Assembly: GCF_036898095.1 (NCBI RefSeq)
Contig: NC_090729.1
Coordinates: 69,358,224-69,422,223, forward strand
Direction: 5' to 3'
DNA length: 64,000 nt
From: Palaemon carinicauda
Taxonomy: Eukaryota > Arthropoda > Malacostraca > Decapoda > Palaemonidae
The notes under the pieces are model-generated. The model was not told where the DNA came from. It made no database searches and saw nothing but the letters and a program-made list of their open reading frames with translations. This document shows, one piece after another, positions 11,406 to 22,910 of the stretch (positions within the stretch are counted from its first letter, which is position 1; each line of letters opens with the position of its first letter). A program made the position numbers and the translations under genes.

Positions 11406-13225
11406 TTGTGAATCCCGCCCAGCCAGTTGCCATGACCCTTCCCCATTATTAATTCTAGGGTGCCCATCGAGGGAGGCCCGAAGGAAGAATCTAGCCCATA
11501 GGGGTAGAGTAGTGTAAGCAGCACCGCTTCCGAGGAATTAATAGTGGAATTAAGGGGAGCCGATGAACAATCAGCGTAAAGAAAAGGGGGGGGGGTCAAT
11601 CCCCAATTCAGGTAGGTCTCGGCAGGGGACTGTGCATGGATGCACAGAGTATGCTAGAAATTTTATCTGTTGTATAAATATATACTATAGTTTTCTGTCT
11701 AAGGTATGTTCTATACCACAGATGTACTGGCTATTATATACATCCATACAACAGACATTGCCAGCTTACTGACGGCAGGGCTAGTGCAAGAGGACAGTTC
11801 ACTGGCACAATACTGTAAATATATGTGGGGCCGGCACATCGGCGGCCCGCCGGACTGCTGGGGGTCCACCGGCCACCGGCGGACCGCCGGCAGAGGGCAA
11901 CCCGCCCCAGCCATCATTCTATGTGGCAGGGTAAAGGAGAAACCCCATGCATTGCCGGCGGGCCACCAAAACGCTGGCGACCCCCGGCTGCCGACGGGTA
12001 ACCGGCCTTAGGCACACCAACCCCGCTTTCATACTATGTGACGGGGCGTTGACCTAGGGTACGCTGCCGGCTGTTGCCAGCAGAGTCGGCATGATAGTGA
12101 GCCGGGGAGTCCGACCACTGACCCCGCCTGTCTTCTGCTGGCGGGGCTGGTGGCCGGCGGTCAACGTAATTGACAGCACTAGCCCAGACAGAGAGAGAAA
12201 GCAGTGAATGAAGGAGAAGGAAGGGCGGCAGCTTTGCCACCCTAACTCCGCCTTCCTCAGGAAGGAGGGTTCAAATGGAAAGGGAGAACATATCATGATC
12301 AGGCTTCCATCCAGCCGCAGCTCTGCCGGTATCAGTCGGCTAGGGCCGTGGGTGGCGGTCCAAGGGAGGACCGAAGAACACTCTAAAACAGCAGGGAGGT
12401 CTCCTGCCGGCAGCTAAACCTGCTGCATGGCTATCCCAGAGCAACATTTGTGCGGGGGAAGCTGAACGGCTCGGCCCAGCAGGCGAAAGACCAGGCCGAC
12501 CCTACAACCCACTGGCACTCTATGAGATTGTAGGACAGCGGATACGGGTGATCACCAAAGGACAGAGGGGGGCAGGGAAAGGGTCCTCTGTAAGGAGTGT
12601 TAGGAGTTGGCGTAAGCCTTCCCCAGCACTCTAATAAGGGGACTTTTGTGTCAGTACCAGCACCGCCACAGGTATAAGGAGAGTACATTCTCCAGCTTAA
12701 GGTGGGTTAGTACAGTAAAGGGGCCGGCATCATCAAGCCGTCCTAAACTATAAAGAAACAGAATCTCTAAGCCTGCCTAACTTAGGCTAGGGAAATTCAT
12801 TATTTCCCAGCCCAGCGTATGCAAGCGCAGGACAAGTCGCTAGGCCACAGGGAGAAGGGGTCTCATGACCCCTCCAGGTGTGGTCTAGGGGGGCAAGGCC
12901 CCCTATGCCAGCCAACAGGGTCTAACAGGAGAGTACATTCACCTTATTGGGGTAGCTGGAGACACACGACAGCTACTCTGGGGTTCTGACCCGAACGCAA
13001 AGCTCATGAACAATGGATTTAGGACAGGGAAGAAAACCCTAGACTAACCTTACCAGAATCACAATTCAGGGCAAGGAGGGCTAGGATTGCAGGCTAGGCT
13101 ACACTCAGAGGGAGGAGAGATTTCCTTATACATAAAGGTAACCGGGGATGTGCGAAAGTATACTAAAGCCCTTAGGCTACTAGCCTAGGAGCAGGGGAAT
13201 CAACACCATGATTCATCGAAACACA
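11406..13225 (-). other. GC-rich 5' leader of F1-b
   Basis: Non-coding leader. The core 11830-12160 is a dense set of CCGGC/GCCGG palindromic words (ccaccggccaccggcggacc), probably strongly structured in RNA. Homology with the F1-a leader continues to aaagtatactaaagcc near 13155 and fades at 13225. Short frames inside it are not conserved between copies. Confidence 0.55.
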
Positions 13226-13780
13226 ATAACTCAGTAAAAATATATTCAATATAAAATACAAAAATACAAAAAAACGTTTTAAATTAACATTATAAACACA
13301 GGTAAGAGTACAAACTGGAGATAAAATTAGATATTGTATTTACTTGTACTGTAGTTGAATCGCATGACGTTACCGGAGTTTCATTCATGTTGCGATGCAC
13401 GATATATTATATATTTTAGCTCTGTTGTGCTTGATTATAAAGCTTAGGAAATTATTTATTACGGCTCCGTCAATGAGTATTCAATAGAAACTTTGCAAAG
13501 AAACAAAGATCCCATTTATTACCCACACACACACACAGATATCAGCTGTTGAAAAGTAATCGAATGCACAGTTTTTGTGTTTATTTAAAAGAAACTATTA
13601 TTATCGAGTTATTTAAGTTTTTAGTTTATGAAATGAGCTGTATTTCTGTTTAATAAAGTATAGAAAACATACTGCACAAGAGAAAACACATAAGAAGTTA
13701 CATCGTACTTCAAGATTAGCGGCGTAGGCTACAAGTCTGAACGAAAACACACCGAACACCTACAGTATTATCATCACTGT
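13226..13780. other. AT-rich intergenic stretch
   Basis: No gene seen. It holds a short (CA)n run near 13520 and AT-rich sequence between the truncated 5' end of F1-b and the 3' end of LINE A. Confidence 0.6.
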
Positions 13781-15695
13781 ATTTTTAATATTACTAGCCA
13801 AGCTACAACCTTAGTTGAAAAAGCAAGATACTATAAGCCCAAGGACTACAACAGGGAAAGATAGCCCAGCGAGGAAAGGAAACGTGGAAATAAACGATAT
13901 AAGAAGTAATGAAAAATTTAAATAAAATATTTTAAAAAGCATTAACAACATTAAGATGGATAATTTACACATAACTATAAAAAGACTTATGTCAGCCTTT
14001 TCAACATAAAAACATTTGCTGCAACTTTGAACTTTTCATGTTCTACTGATTCAACTACCCGATTAGGAAGATCATTCCACAACTTGGTCACAGCTGGAAT
14101 AAAACCTCTAGAATAGTGTAGTATTGAGCCTCTTAATGAAGAAGGCCTGACTATTAGAATTAACTGCATACCTAGTATTACAAACAGGATGAGACTGTCC
14201 ATTTCTGAATGTAAAGAATGGTCAGTATTATAAAAAATCTTATGCAACATCCATGATGAACTAATTGAACAATGGTGCCAAAGATTAATATCTAGATCAA
14301 GAAATTTAATAGACCGGAAGTTCCGGTCTAAATTAAGATGAGAATCAGCAGCTGAGGACCAGACAGGAGAACAATACTTGAAACTCTGTAGAATGAAAGA
14401 ATCAAAACACTTCTTTAAAATAGATTGATCTTAAAAGACACTCTCAATTAGTGAATCTTTTGTGCTATTGATGAAGACACAGACCTAATGTATTTCTCAA
14501 AAGTAAATTTGTTGTCGAGAATCACATCTAAAATTTTAAAAGTCACATAAAGTTGAAGAAATATTATCAATGCTGAGATCCCGATGTTGAGGAGCCACTG
14601 TCCTTGACCTACTTACAATCATACTTTGAGTTTTGTTAGGATTCAACTTCATACCCCATAATTTGCACCATGCACTAATTTTAGTTAGATCGCTATTAAG
14701 GGATTCAGCAACCCCAGATCTATATTCAGGAGATGGAATTGATACAAAGAGAGTAGCATCATCTGCATATGCAACACGCTTGTTTTCTAGACCAAACCAC
14801 GTGTCGTGTATATAAGATGAAAAGTAATGAGCCAAGAACACTACCCTGTGGAACACCAAATATCACGTTCCTATACACTCACTATGATGACCATCAACAA
14901 CAACTTCTTGTGATCTGTTACTTAAAAATTCAATAATAATGCTCAGAAACAACCCAGCACTCCCAACTGTTTGAGTTTGAAAACAAGGGCCTCATGATTA
15001 ACACGGTGAAAAGCAGCACTAAAATCAAGGCCAATCATACGAACTCCCTGACCACAATCAAGGGATTTCTGTACAGCATTGGAGACTGTAAGAAGGGCAT
15101 CACATGCTCCAAGGCCTTTATGAAAACCAAATTGTAAACTAGGGTACAGATGATTACGTTTAGCAAACCTATTAAGACGTTTTGCCAAAAGACATTCAAA
15201 CACTTTAGATATGGGAGTTATGGAAATTGGGCGGTAATCAGTTGGAGTTGAGCTGCCATAAACACATTTACATAGTGGAGTAACATTACCAATTCTCCAA
15301 CAAGTGCTAAAAGCTCCTCTTTTTGCCAACTTGCACAAAATAACAGATAACTTTGGAGCTAAGAAATCTGCAGTCTTTATGAAAAACAAAGGAAAAATAC
15401 CATTTGGGTCTACACCTCCATAAGCATCGTTGTCCATCAACAGAGCTTTAATTTCATGAGATCGAAAAGCTAAACTAGTTAGTTTAGCCTCAGGAAAACA
15501 GGATTGAGGAAGTTCACATTTGTCATTACTCTGCTTACTGTTTAACACAGCCAAAAGGGTTGCCTCTTTTTTTGGACAGTGAGTGACTGAGCCATCTGGT
15601 TTAAATAAAGAACTATTGCATCTACGCCAAAGAGTGCAGATTTAAGAGTACAGTAGTCCACCGCTCATGTCCCTCGGTTGTACAGTTAAGCTGAA
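13781..15695 (-). mobile_element. CR1/Jockey-like LINE, copy A (5'-truncated)
   Basis: Non-LTR retrotransposon on the minus strand with RT domain, C-terminal region, and a 3' UTR ending in (reverse complement) gggcttatagtatcttgctt and an A/T tail. It matches LINE B (61236-63358) through the RT N-terminus, and its last 200 bp match the 3' end of the retroposon at 20181-20826. The 5' part with any endonuclease is absent: homology with LINE B fades near 15695. The clade is hedged because only the RT was read by eye. Confidence 0.8.
13987..15600 (-). pseudogene. Reverse transcriptase of LINE A
   Basis: Target-primed reverse transcription enzyme. Seen in order: FRSHEIKALLMDNDAYGG, GNVTPLCKCVYGSSTPTDYR then PISITPISKVFE, FHKGLGACDALLTVSNAVQ, MIGLDFSAAFHRVNHEAL (first Asp), then, after a break near 14940-14860, VAYADDATLF (catalytic YADD), WGMKLNPNKTQSM, and the C-terminal motif IPAVTKLWNDLPN just before the stop at 13987. 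Frames change at about 14940, 14536 and 14250, and sequence between the FDRVN block and YADD is missing or shifted. No endonuclease domain is visible. Confidence 0.8.
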
Positions 15696-16221
15696 CTGTA
15701 GTAATATTACTGTACATATATCACAGTAATATGCACTACTGTATCAGTATTAGGTTACAGTACAATATTACTAGATAGGAACAACTTTTGTCATACAGAA
15801 CAGTAAGGGGATGACGACTGTAAACTTAACCTTCTCACAATACTGTACTGTAACCTTACTGTGTTCGGTGCGCAGTGTACATGTGTGCAAATATATTGTA
15901 CAATGTACATATAATTATAAACTGATGTAGAAACCAAATTAAAATAATATTAGGCAGTATTTACTGTGTTAATCATCAGCTCTGGCACCTGCTCGTGGCA
16001 TGGGGCAGTGACTTTTTAGGTTAGGAGTTAGCCCACCCTAGTACAATATTTATTTGTAAAAATTCGCTTTTCGCGCCAGTGTCTGTAACCTAACTATCCC
16101 GAAGAATGAGGCCTGACTGTACTACTCCCTCACCTGGCTGCCCTCCCTCTCCGTGGGTGACTGGCAGTTCTTCAACAGGGTTACTCCTTTCCCGTTCGTG
16201 GGTTTGGTGGCGCTCCCGTTG
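15696..16221. other. AT-rich stretch plus flank of the RTE insertion site
   Basis: 15700-16080 is AT-rich with repeated tactgtac/agtaatat words and no gene. 16080-16221 (ctgactgtactactccctca, then gttcttcaacagggttactc) is continuous with 19423 onward once the RTE-like LINE is removed, so it was one unit before the insertion. Confidence 0.5.
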
Positions 16222-16239
16222 GTTTATTCAGTCATCATC

Positions 16240-19200
16240 ATTATCTCCTCCTACGCCTATTGACGCAAAGGGCCTTGGTTAGATTTTGCCAGTCGTCTCT
16301 ATCTAGAGCTTTTAATTCAATACTTCCCCATTCATCATCTCCTACTTCATGCTTTATAGGGTCTTCCAATTCTTCTAGTACCTTGTGGAGCCCAGTTAAA
16401 CGTTTGGTGACCTAATCTCTCTTGAGGAGTGCAAAGAGCATGCCCAAACCATCTCCATCTACCCCTCATCATGATCTCATCCACATATGGCACTCGAGTA
16501 ATCTCTCTTATAGTTTCATTTCTAATCCTGTCATGTCATTCAACTCCCAATATCCTTCTGAGGGCTTTATTCTCAAATCTACTTAATCTATTGGTGATTG
16601 TTTCATTGTCATACCATGACTCATGTCCATACAGTAACGCTGATCTCATTAAACTGATATATAGTCTGATTTTTATATGAAACTTTAATCGATTTGATTT
16701 CCAAATTTTACTTAACATAGCCATTGTCAGATTTGCTTTTTTCAATCTTTCACTAAACTCTAATTCTAAAGACCCTGTATTGGAGATCTTTGTTCCTAAA
16801 TACTTAAGGATTCTACCTCATTAATCCTTTCTCCTTCCAATGATATTTCATCTTCCATTGCATACTCCGTTCTCATCATCTCTATGTTCTGTATATCTTC
16901 AGCCCCACCTTGTATGATATTTCATGCATTCTGGTAAGCAAACATTGCAAATCCTGTGGTGTTTTGCTAAGAAGGACAGTGTCATCAGCATACTCCAGGT
17001 TTGCTAAATTCCTATCACCAATCCAGTCCAATCCTTCTCCACCATCTCTGACTGTTCTACACATTACAAAGTCCAAGAGGAGGATAAACAACATAGGTGA
17101 CAATACATTCCCTTGAAGTACTCCGCTGTTCACTGGAAACTCACTTGATAAGACTCCATTAACATTAACTTGCACTTGCTATGCTCATGAACAGACGTAA
17201 TCAAATTTACATATTTAAGAGGAATTCCATGATAATGCAGGATTCTCCACAATATTGGCCAGTGCACATTATCAAAGGCTTTTTCATAGTCCACAAATAC
17301 CATCAAAAGGGGATTTCTATATTTTACGCATTGCTGTACAACATGTCTCAAAATGAAAATATGGTCAGTGCAACTTCTACCTTTTCTAAATCCTGCTTGT
17401 TCATCTCTCAGCTTTTCATCAATCTTTCTCTCCATTCTCGTAAGAATAAGCTTACTATATATTTTCATAACAACTGATATAAATGTTATGCCTCTGTAAT
17501 TATTGCAATCAGTCAGGTCTCCCTTTTTAGCTATTTTCACCAACACTCCTAACTCCCATTCATCAGGTTTTGCCTCCTCATGCCACATTCTACAAAGTAA
17601 TCTTATAATTAGTCTTGGAGTCACTTCATTTTCGGCCAGTTTCATGTCGGCAGTTATTCCATTGTATCCAGGGGCTTTCCATCTCTTTAGTTTTTTTGAG
17701 GATAGCTTCGACCTCAAACACACTGAATTCATTCATGGGCACATCAAGGTCTTCATCAGCTTCAGGTATATCATTAAAATTATTCCCTTCATATATCCTA
17801 TTCATAACCTCACTAAAATGTTCCATCCAACGTTGTCTTTCTTCATCTTCTGTTGCTATAACAGAGCTATCTCTCTTTTTGATGGGTATATGCTTCTTCT
17901 TCCTTGCCCCAGTCAAGATTTCACTAATCATTCTATGAGCAATTTTCACGCCATAGCCACTTCCTGAATTCATAGCTTTGTCAGCCTCATCTGCTTTACT
18001 GTCTAAATACTCTCTCCAGTCTTTCCTGGCTTTTCTCTTGACCTCGCTGTCAATACTGGAATACTTAGCATGTTCTACCTTGTAATTATCATTACTTCCT
18101 CGGAAACCCTCAACAATCAATTTCTGTCTTTGTCACCTTTATATAGTATCCCAAGTATCATTCAATATCCATTGCTTTCTCCTTGTAACTGTTTGTCCCA
18201 AGACTTCACTACCAACTGACTGATATATGTTCTTAATATCACATCATTCTTCATTAATTGTCTATTCTTCGTCTCTTAAAGTCTCTTAAGATTACAAATC
18301 GATTCCTACATTCAATTGCAAATGTTTCTCTGTGCTCTTCCTCTAGAAGCTTAGTTGTATCAAACCTAGGTGTTCTATCTATCTTTCTGATGGGTGCTTT
18401 CAGTTTTTATTTCAGTGTGGCAATGAGGAGCTGGTGATCACTACCAATATCTGCCCCTCTATAGCTTCTTACATTTCTCAGAGTTCTCCTTCTCTCTCTA
18501 TTAATGGTAATGTGATCTATTTGATTTTTGTAATTGCCACATGGTGAAGTCCATGTACAGTATACTTGTGGATGTTCTTATGTTGGAACAGAGTACCTCC
18601 AATGACAAGATAGTTTGCTGAACAGAAACTTATGAAATGTGCTCCATTTTCATTTGCAACTTTGCCAAGACCCAGATAGTTTGCTGAACAGAAACTTATG
18701 AAATGTGCTCCATTTTCATTTGCAACTTTGCCAAGACCCTCGACACCCTTCACGTTCTCTATCCCTTGATTATTTCTTCCAACTTTAGCATTGAAGACAT
18801 TAATCACAATTTTCATATCTCTCTCTAGGTTCTCATCTATTATTCTCTGCAGTTCTTCACAGTATTCATCTTTCCTTTCTTCAGGGGAGTCATTTGTTGG
18901 GGCATAGCAAACTATAATACTTATATTGCATTGCTTTGATTTGAACTTTGCTAGTAACAATCTACTATTTACAGATTTCCACTCGGTTAATGCCTTTTCT
19001 GCTCTTGGTGTCATCATTCCTACCCCTTCTCTTTCAGCTCCATCTGATCTTCCTGAGTAAATATATATATTCCCTTGGTCTAAAGTTTCCTTACCAATCC
19101 CCTTATAGTGTGTTTCACTTAGGGCCAAGATATCCAAACTATATTTCATAAATTCACTCTCGACATGCTGTAACTTCCCAATTTGATTCATGGTTCTAGC

Positions 19201-19308
19201 ATTCCAATTATATATTTTAAATTTTTCTTTAATATTTCTAAACTGGGAGATTCTTAGCACCCCGCTACGCCCGGGACTATGGGCCATTCTTTCATATTCT
19301 CTATCCAT
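16240..19308 (-). pseudogene. Endonuclease-reverse transcriptase ORF of the RTE-like LINE
   Basis: Single ORF type that nicks target DNA and reverse-transcribes the RNA. Endonuclease (19308-18400): YNWNARTMNQIGKL, DILALSETHYKG (catalytic Glu), IIVCYAPTNDS, and SDHQLL near 18430-18445. The linker is 18120-17730. RT: RRWKAPGYNGITAD-like start, NNYRGITFISVVMKIYSKL, EQAGFRKGRSCTDHIF, VFVDYEKAFDNVHW (first Asp), SGVLQGNVLSPMLF, LEYADDTVLL (catalytic YADD near 16985), and a C-terminal RRWFGHALC-like segment near 16450. Frame changes occur near 18517-18440, 17700 and 17130-17175, and there is a 66-bp in-frame duplication in the endonuclease. Confidence 0.82.
18609..18740 (-). repeat. 66-bp perfect tandem duplication in the endonuclease
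   Basis: Two identical 66-bp units (18609-18674 and 18675-18740), each coding GLGKVANENGAHFISFCSAN plus two residues, in frame. It inserts 22 residues into the endonuclease core and is recent, since the copies are identical. Confidence 0.95.
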
Positions 19309-19422
19309 GACTGGCTAAATCTATAGAGGATTCATTGGCTAGATATATCAAAGGATAGCCAGTTCCTTGTAATGCGCAGTGCCTATCTAACTAAGGCAAG
19401 TGACCCCTGCCAGTTTATTCAG

Positions 19423-20180
19423 TGCTTAAGTTAAATGTAATAACTGCTTAGAAGTTGACTTTTCAGCTCTTGTTTCTGCTCCCCTTGCCAGCGATGGGCC
19501 AGTGGCCTTCCTCGGCTGGCAGAGCGAGTGCTTAACTTAATTTGTCCGCTCCCTCTCGAGGAATTCTCTTACAAGGAAGGTTGAGTTATTCCCTGAGTAG
19601 TCTATATTTTGCAGCAGAATTATGAATCGTAATTCATCATAACTTTTATTTTTTGTTTTTCATAGATAGCAGCTATGAATATCCTGCGCTACCTGAGACA
19701 GCTCGTGAGCTGCTCTCCTTAAGAGGTAGCATTCGTTGCCGACCTTCAACTTGAACAAGGCTTGTTGAAGGAAAGCTTATAGTGCTGCCAGGAAGTTTGC
19801 CTCCCGGGGTTGGAGAACCTTCCCTTACGAAGGAGAGTTAACCTTCTTCAGAAACCTTCCCTCTTTCAGGAAAAATTGCTCAACAGCTTTTGATATCTCA
19901 TTGCTGAAAACTGTGCTTCTCCCCCTTTTGGCTGGGGGAAAGCAAAATCCTAGGCTAGTTCCTCCTTTGGGGGTTTTTCTTTTTCATTCACAAGAGATTG
20001 TTCAGTGACCTAGACATGTCGTAAGCCTACGGTTTCTTCCATAGAGATGGGAGAAAGCTTGTCCTAGGCGATGTTCTCCTTCGGGAGGACTTCTCTCTCG
20101 TTCTCGAGAGATTATTCAGTGACCAACATTTGTTGTACACCTACATTTTTTTACCATAGGGCAGGGAGAAAGCTTGTAGG
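19423..20180 (+). repeat. Degenerate repeat field, upstream part
   Basis: Contains two diverged units of about 120 bp (gagattgttcagtgacctag and gagattattcagtgaccaac, each followed by gggagaaagcttgt). It is rich in small palindromes such as ctctctcgttctcgagag. It is continuous with the repeat field after 20826 if the retroposon is removed. No intact gene. Confidence 0.55.
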
Positions 20181-20826
20181 TAGTAGGTTGGCCAGGGAAC
20201 CAGCCACCCTTTGAGATACTACTGCTAGAGAGTTATGCAGTCCTTTGACTGGCCAGACAGAACTACATTGGACCCTTCTCTCTTGTTACGGTTCACTTTC
20301 CCTTTGCCTACACATACATCGAATAGTCTGGCATGTACTTTACAGATTCTCCTTTGTCCTCATACACCTGACAACACTGAGATTATCAAACAATTAATCT
20401 TCACTCAAGGGGTTAACTACTGCACTCTAATTGTTCAGTGTGTACTCTCTGCTTGGTAAGGGTAGAAGAGACTCTTTAGCTATGGTAAGCAGCTCTTCTA
20501 GGAAAAGGACACTCCAAAATCAAACCATTGTTCTCTAATCTTGGGTAGTGCCATAGCCTCTGTACCATGGTCTTCCACTATCTTGGGTTAGAGTTCTCTT
20601 GCTTGAGGGTGCACTCAGGCACACTTTTCTATCTTAATTTTCTTCCTCTTGTTTTGTTGAAGTTTTTATAGTTTATATAGGAGATATTTATTTTAATGTT
20701 GATTTAATTTTTTTTGTTTTCTTTCCTCATTGAGCTATTTTCCCTGTTGGATCCCCTGGGCTTATAGCATCCTGCTTTTCCATCTAGGGTTGTAGCTTAG
20801 CAAATAATAATAATAATAATAATAAT
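20181..20826 (+). mobile_element. 0.65-kb non-autonomous retroposon with (AAT)n tail
   Basis: Starts tagtaggttggccagggaac, has no coding capacity, and ends gggcttatagcatcctgctt, tagggttgtagcttag and (AAT)n at 20803-20826. From about 20658 its 3' part matches the 3' UTR of LINE A (reverse complement of 13781-13990): tttatagttta, tttaatgttg, ctattttccctgttg and the terminal block. It is therefore either a SINE-like partner using the LINE A tail or an internally deleted derivative. Confidence 0.75.
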
Positions 20827-21169
20827 GTCCTCCTTCGTGAGAACATTCCTCACATTTGTGAGAGAAAGCATGTGTTCAGCTGTTGTGTCAGAGCTGCGGA
20901 TTGTTGCAGGCGCTGCAGACTTCAAGTCTGTTTCGAACAATTCATCAGGGGTGGTGGCAGAGCATACTCCGAGGCAAGTTTGCCCCTCGGGAGAACATGT
21001 CTCTCTCGTTCGCGAGAGAAGACCGCCACAGGGCATTGGCTGTCCCCGTACGCTTACGGTTCTCCTCCAGGGGCTAAGGTAGAAGCTTGCTTTAAGTGAT
21101 GTTCTCCTTTTGGAGAACAAAATTCCCTTCAGGGAGGTAGATCTCGAGCTGTAGCAGTCTCCCCCTTGG

Positions 21170-22601
21170 GTGGAGTCAGCTTTACGTTCCTACCTGGAGG
21201 TTCGTAGGGTGGAAGGGTTTGTGCCTCTCTCCATCCTTGACTTCTCTTTGAACCTGTTGGTTCTCCTCATGTTGACCCTTCGGGATCTCGTGACGATCAC
21301 ACTTTGGGTTGACGTTATCGTAAGCCTTTGGGCTCTCATCATGTTGTTCCTGCTGGTTCTCATGACCCTGGGAGTCCTTCAGGTCTCCATCGTACTGAAC
21401 CTTCGGGCTCTTGTGACTTGGATCCTTCGGGTTCCAGTTACGTTGAGCCCTCAAGCTCTTGTATTGATGGGTTCCAGTTACGTTGAGCCCTCAAGCTCTT
21501 GTAAAGATGGTTACGTTGAGCCTTCAGGGTCTCGTGCCATCAGTCACGCTGAACCTTTGGGTTTTTGTGGCATGGAGATCTCATTCTCCTGTTACGTTGA
21601 ACATTCGGGGTCTCGTAACCATGGTTACGCTGAGCCCCCGGGCTCTCGTGCCTCTCGTCACGTTGATCCTTTGAGTTCTCGTGACAGGGAAACCTTGATT
21701 TCCCATTGCGTTGACCCTTCGGGGCCTTGCAACCCTCTTTACGCTGAGCCCTAGGGTTCTCGTGCCTATCATCACGTTGAGCCTGCAGGCTCTCGTGCTT
21801 CTAATTGCGTTGAGCCTTCTGGCTCTCGTGCTTCTAATTGAGTTGAGCCTTCGGGCTCTTGTGGCAGGGAAACCTTGGTTTCCCGTTGCACTGACCCCTC
21901 GAGGTCTCGCAACCCTGGTTCTCCGAGTCCTCGGGCTCTCGTGCCTCTTGTCATGTTGAGCCCCCGGGCTCTCGTGACAGGGAAACTTTGGTTCCCCATT
22001 GCGCTGACCCTTGGGGGTCTCGCAATTTCGGTTACTCTGAGCCTGCGGGCTCTCGTGCCGGACACTGCGCTGAACCTGTAGGTTCTCATGACCCTTGTCA
22101 TGCTGAGTTCTACTCTCATGACAGAGCATTGTAGGAATCTCGTCATGTTAAGCCATCGGGCTCTCGTGGTAGGGAAACTTTGGCTTCCTGTTGCATTGAC
22201 CCTTCGGGATCTCGCAACCTTGGTAACGCTGAGCCCTTGGGCTCTCGTGCCTCTTGTCTCATTAAGCCTTCGGGCACTCGTGGCAGGGACACTTTGGTTT
22301 CCTGTTACGTTGACCCTTCGGGGTATCGCAACCTTGGTTACGCTGAGCCCTTGGGCTCTCGTTCCGGGCGCTAGGCTGAACCTTCGGGTTCCCGTAGCTG
22401 GGAGTACTCTCCTTGTTGCACGAATCCTTCGGTTTCGCGCTGTCACACTAAGCCTGCCGGCTCTTGTGACCCTCGTTATGCCGAGTTTCTCTCTCGTGAG
22501 AGAGAGTTTTCCAACTCGTCATGCGGAACCCTCTGGCTCTCATGACCTCCATTAGGCTGAGTCGGTCGACTCTCATGACACAGAATCTTCGGATTCTCGT
22601 C
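21170..22601 (+). repeat. Hierarchical tandem repeat encoding degenerate EPSGSR units
   Basis: Basic unit of 33 bp, for example gttgagccttctggctctcg followed by tgcttctaattg, coding VEPSGSRASNC. Larger units of about 110 bp start with gcagggaaac/cagggaaacc (near 21681, 21864, 21978, 22168 and 22281), coding GRETLVSRCVDPSGSRN then GYAEPLGSR. The plus-strand frame is open only in patches because of stops such as the TGA within the second 33-bp unit. It resembles the Pro/Ser/Arg repeat regions of the F2 Gag proteins in style but not in sequence. A Gag-type or other repetitive ORF relic is likely; the parent element is unknown. Confidence 0.6.
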
Positions 22602-22910
22602 AACACATTTTCTGAGGGATTCCATCTCCCCCAGGTAACGATGGCATAGTTCTTTCGGGTTCTGGTCATTATTCTCGTCGCGTGAACACTGTTTAGGGTT
22701 CACATGACACGTTGCTCAAGGGATTCCTTCTCCCTCTAGGTAAAGATGACGTAGTTCCTTCGTGTTTTTGTCATCCTTGGTTTCGTGAACCCTGTAGGTT
22801 CAAACGACACATTGCCTAAGGTTTTCCATCTCCCTCCAGGTAACAATGATGTAGTTTGTTTGGGTTCTTGTCATACTTCGCATTGCGTGAACTCTGTGGG
22901 TTCACACGAC
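22602..22910 (+). repeat. About 102-bp tandem repeat, three units
   Basis: Units start at about 22602, 22708 and 22808. Each has cacrtt..., gattccatctccc-like, aggtaa.gatg.cgtagtt, ttc.tgtttttgtcat, a cgtgaac and ggttca.acga. A fourth partial unit runs into a C tract at 22930. It directly follows the EPSGSR field on the same strand. Confidence 0.7.

Larger units (their letters stand above)
5222..13225 (-). mobile_element. DIRS1-like retrotransposon, family F1 copy b
   Basis: From right to left: leader, Gag (11241-9328), RT/RNase H (9440-7531), tyrosine recombinase (7530-6547), a 0.8-kb 3' region, the internal complementary region (5745-5652) and the 3' inverted terminal repeat (5560-5222). 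Family homology at the 5' side stops near 13225, so the left inverted repeat and part of the leader are missing. Stops in RT, RNase H and recombinase and frameshifts in Gag show that it is inactive, although the RT core is open. Confidence 0.88.
16232..19412 (-). mobile_element. RTE-like LINE, full length with 10-bp target duplication
   Basis: 3,181 bp flanked by GTTTATTCAG at 16222-16231 and again at 19413-19422. It has an APE-type endonuclease, then RT, then a 3' end with an ATG/ATC-type tail (minus strand ataatgatgatga). Length and domain order fit the RTE/BovB group. The clean target duplication shows that both ends are present. Frameshifts in the ORF indicate a dead copy. Confidence 0.85.
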
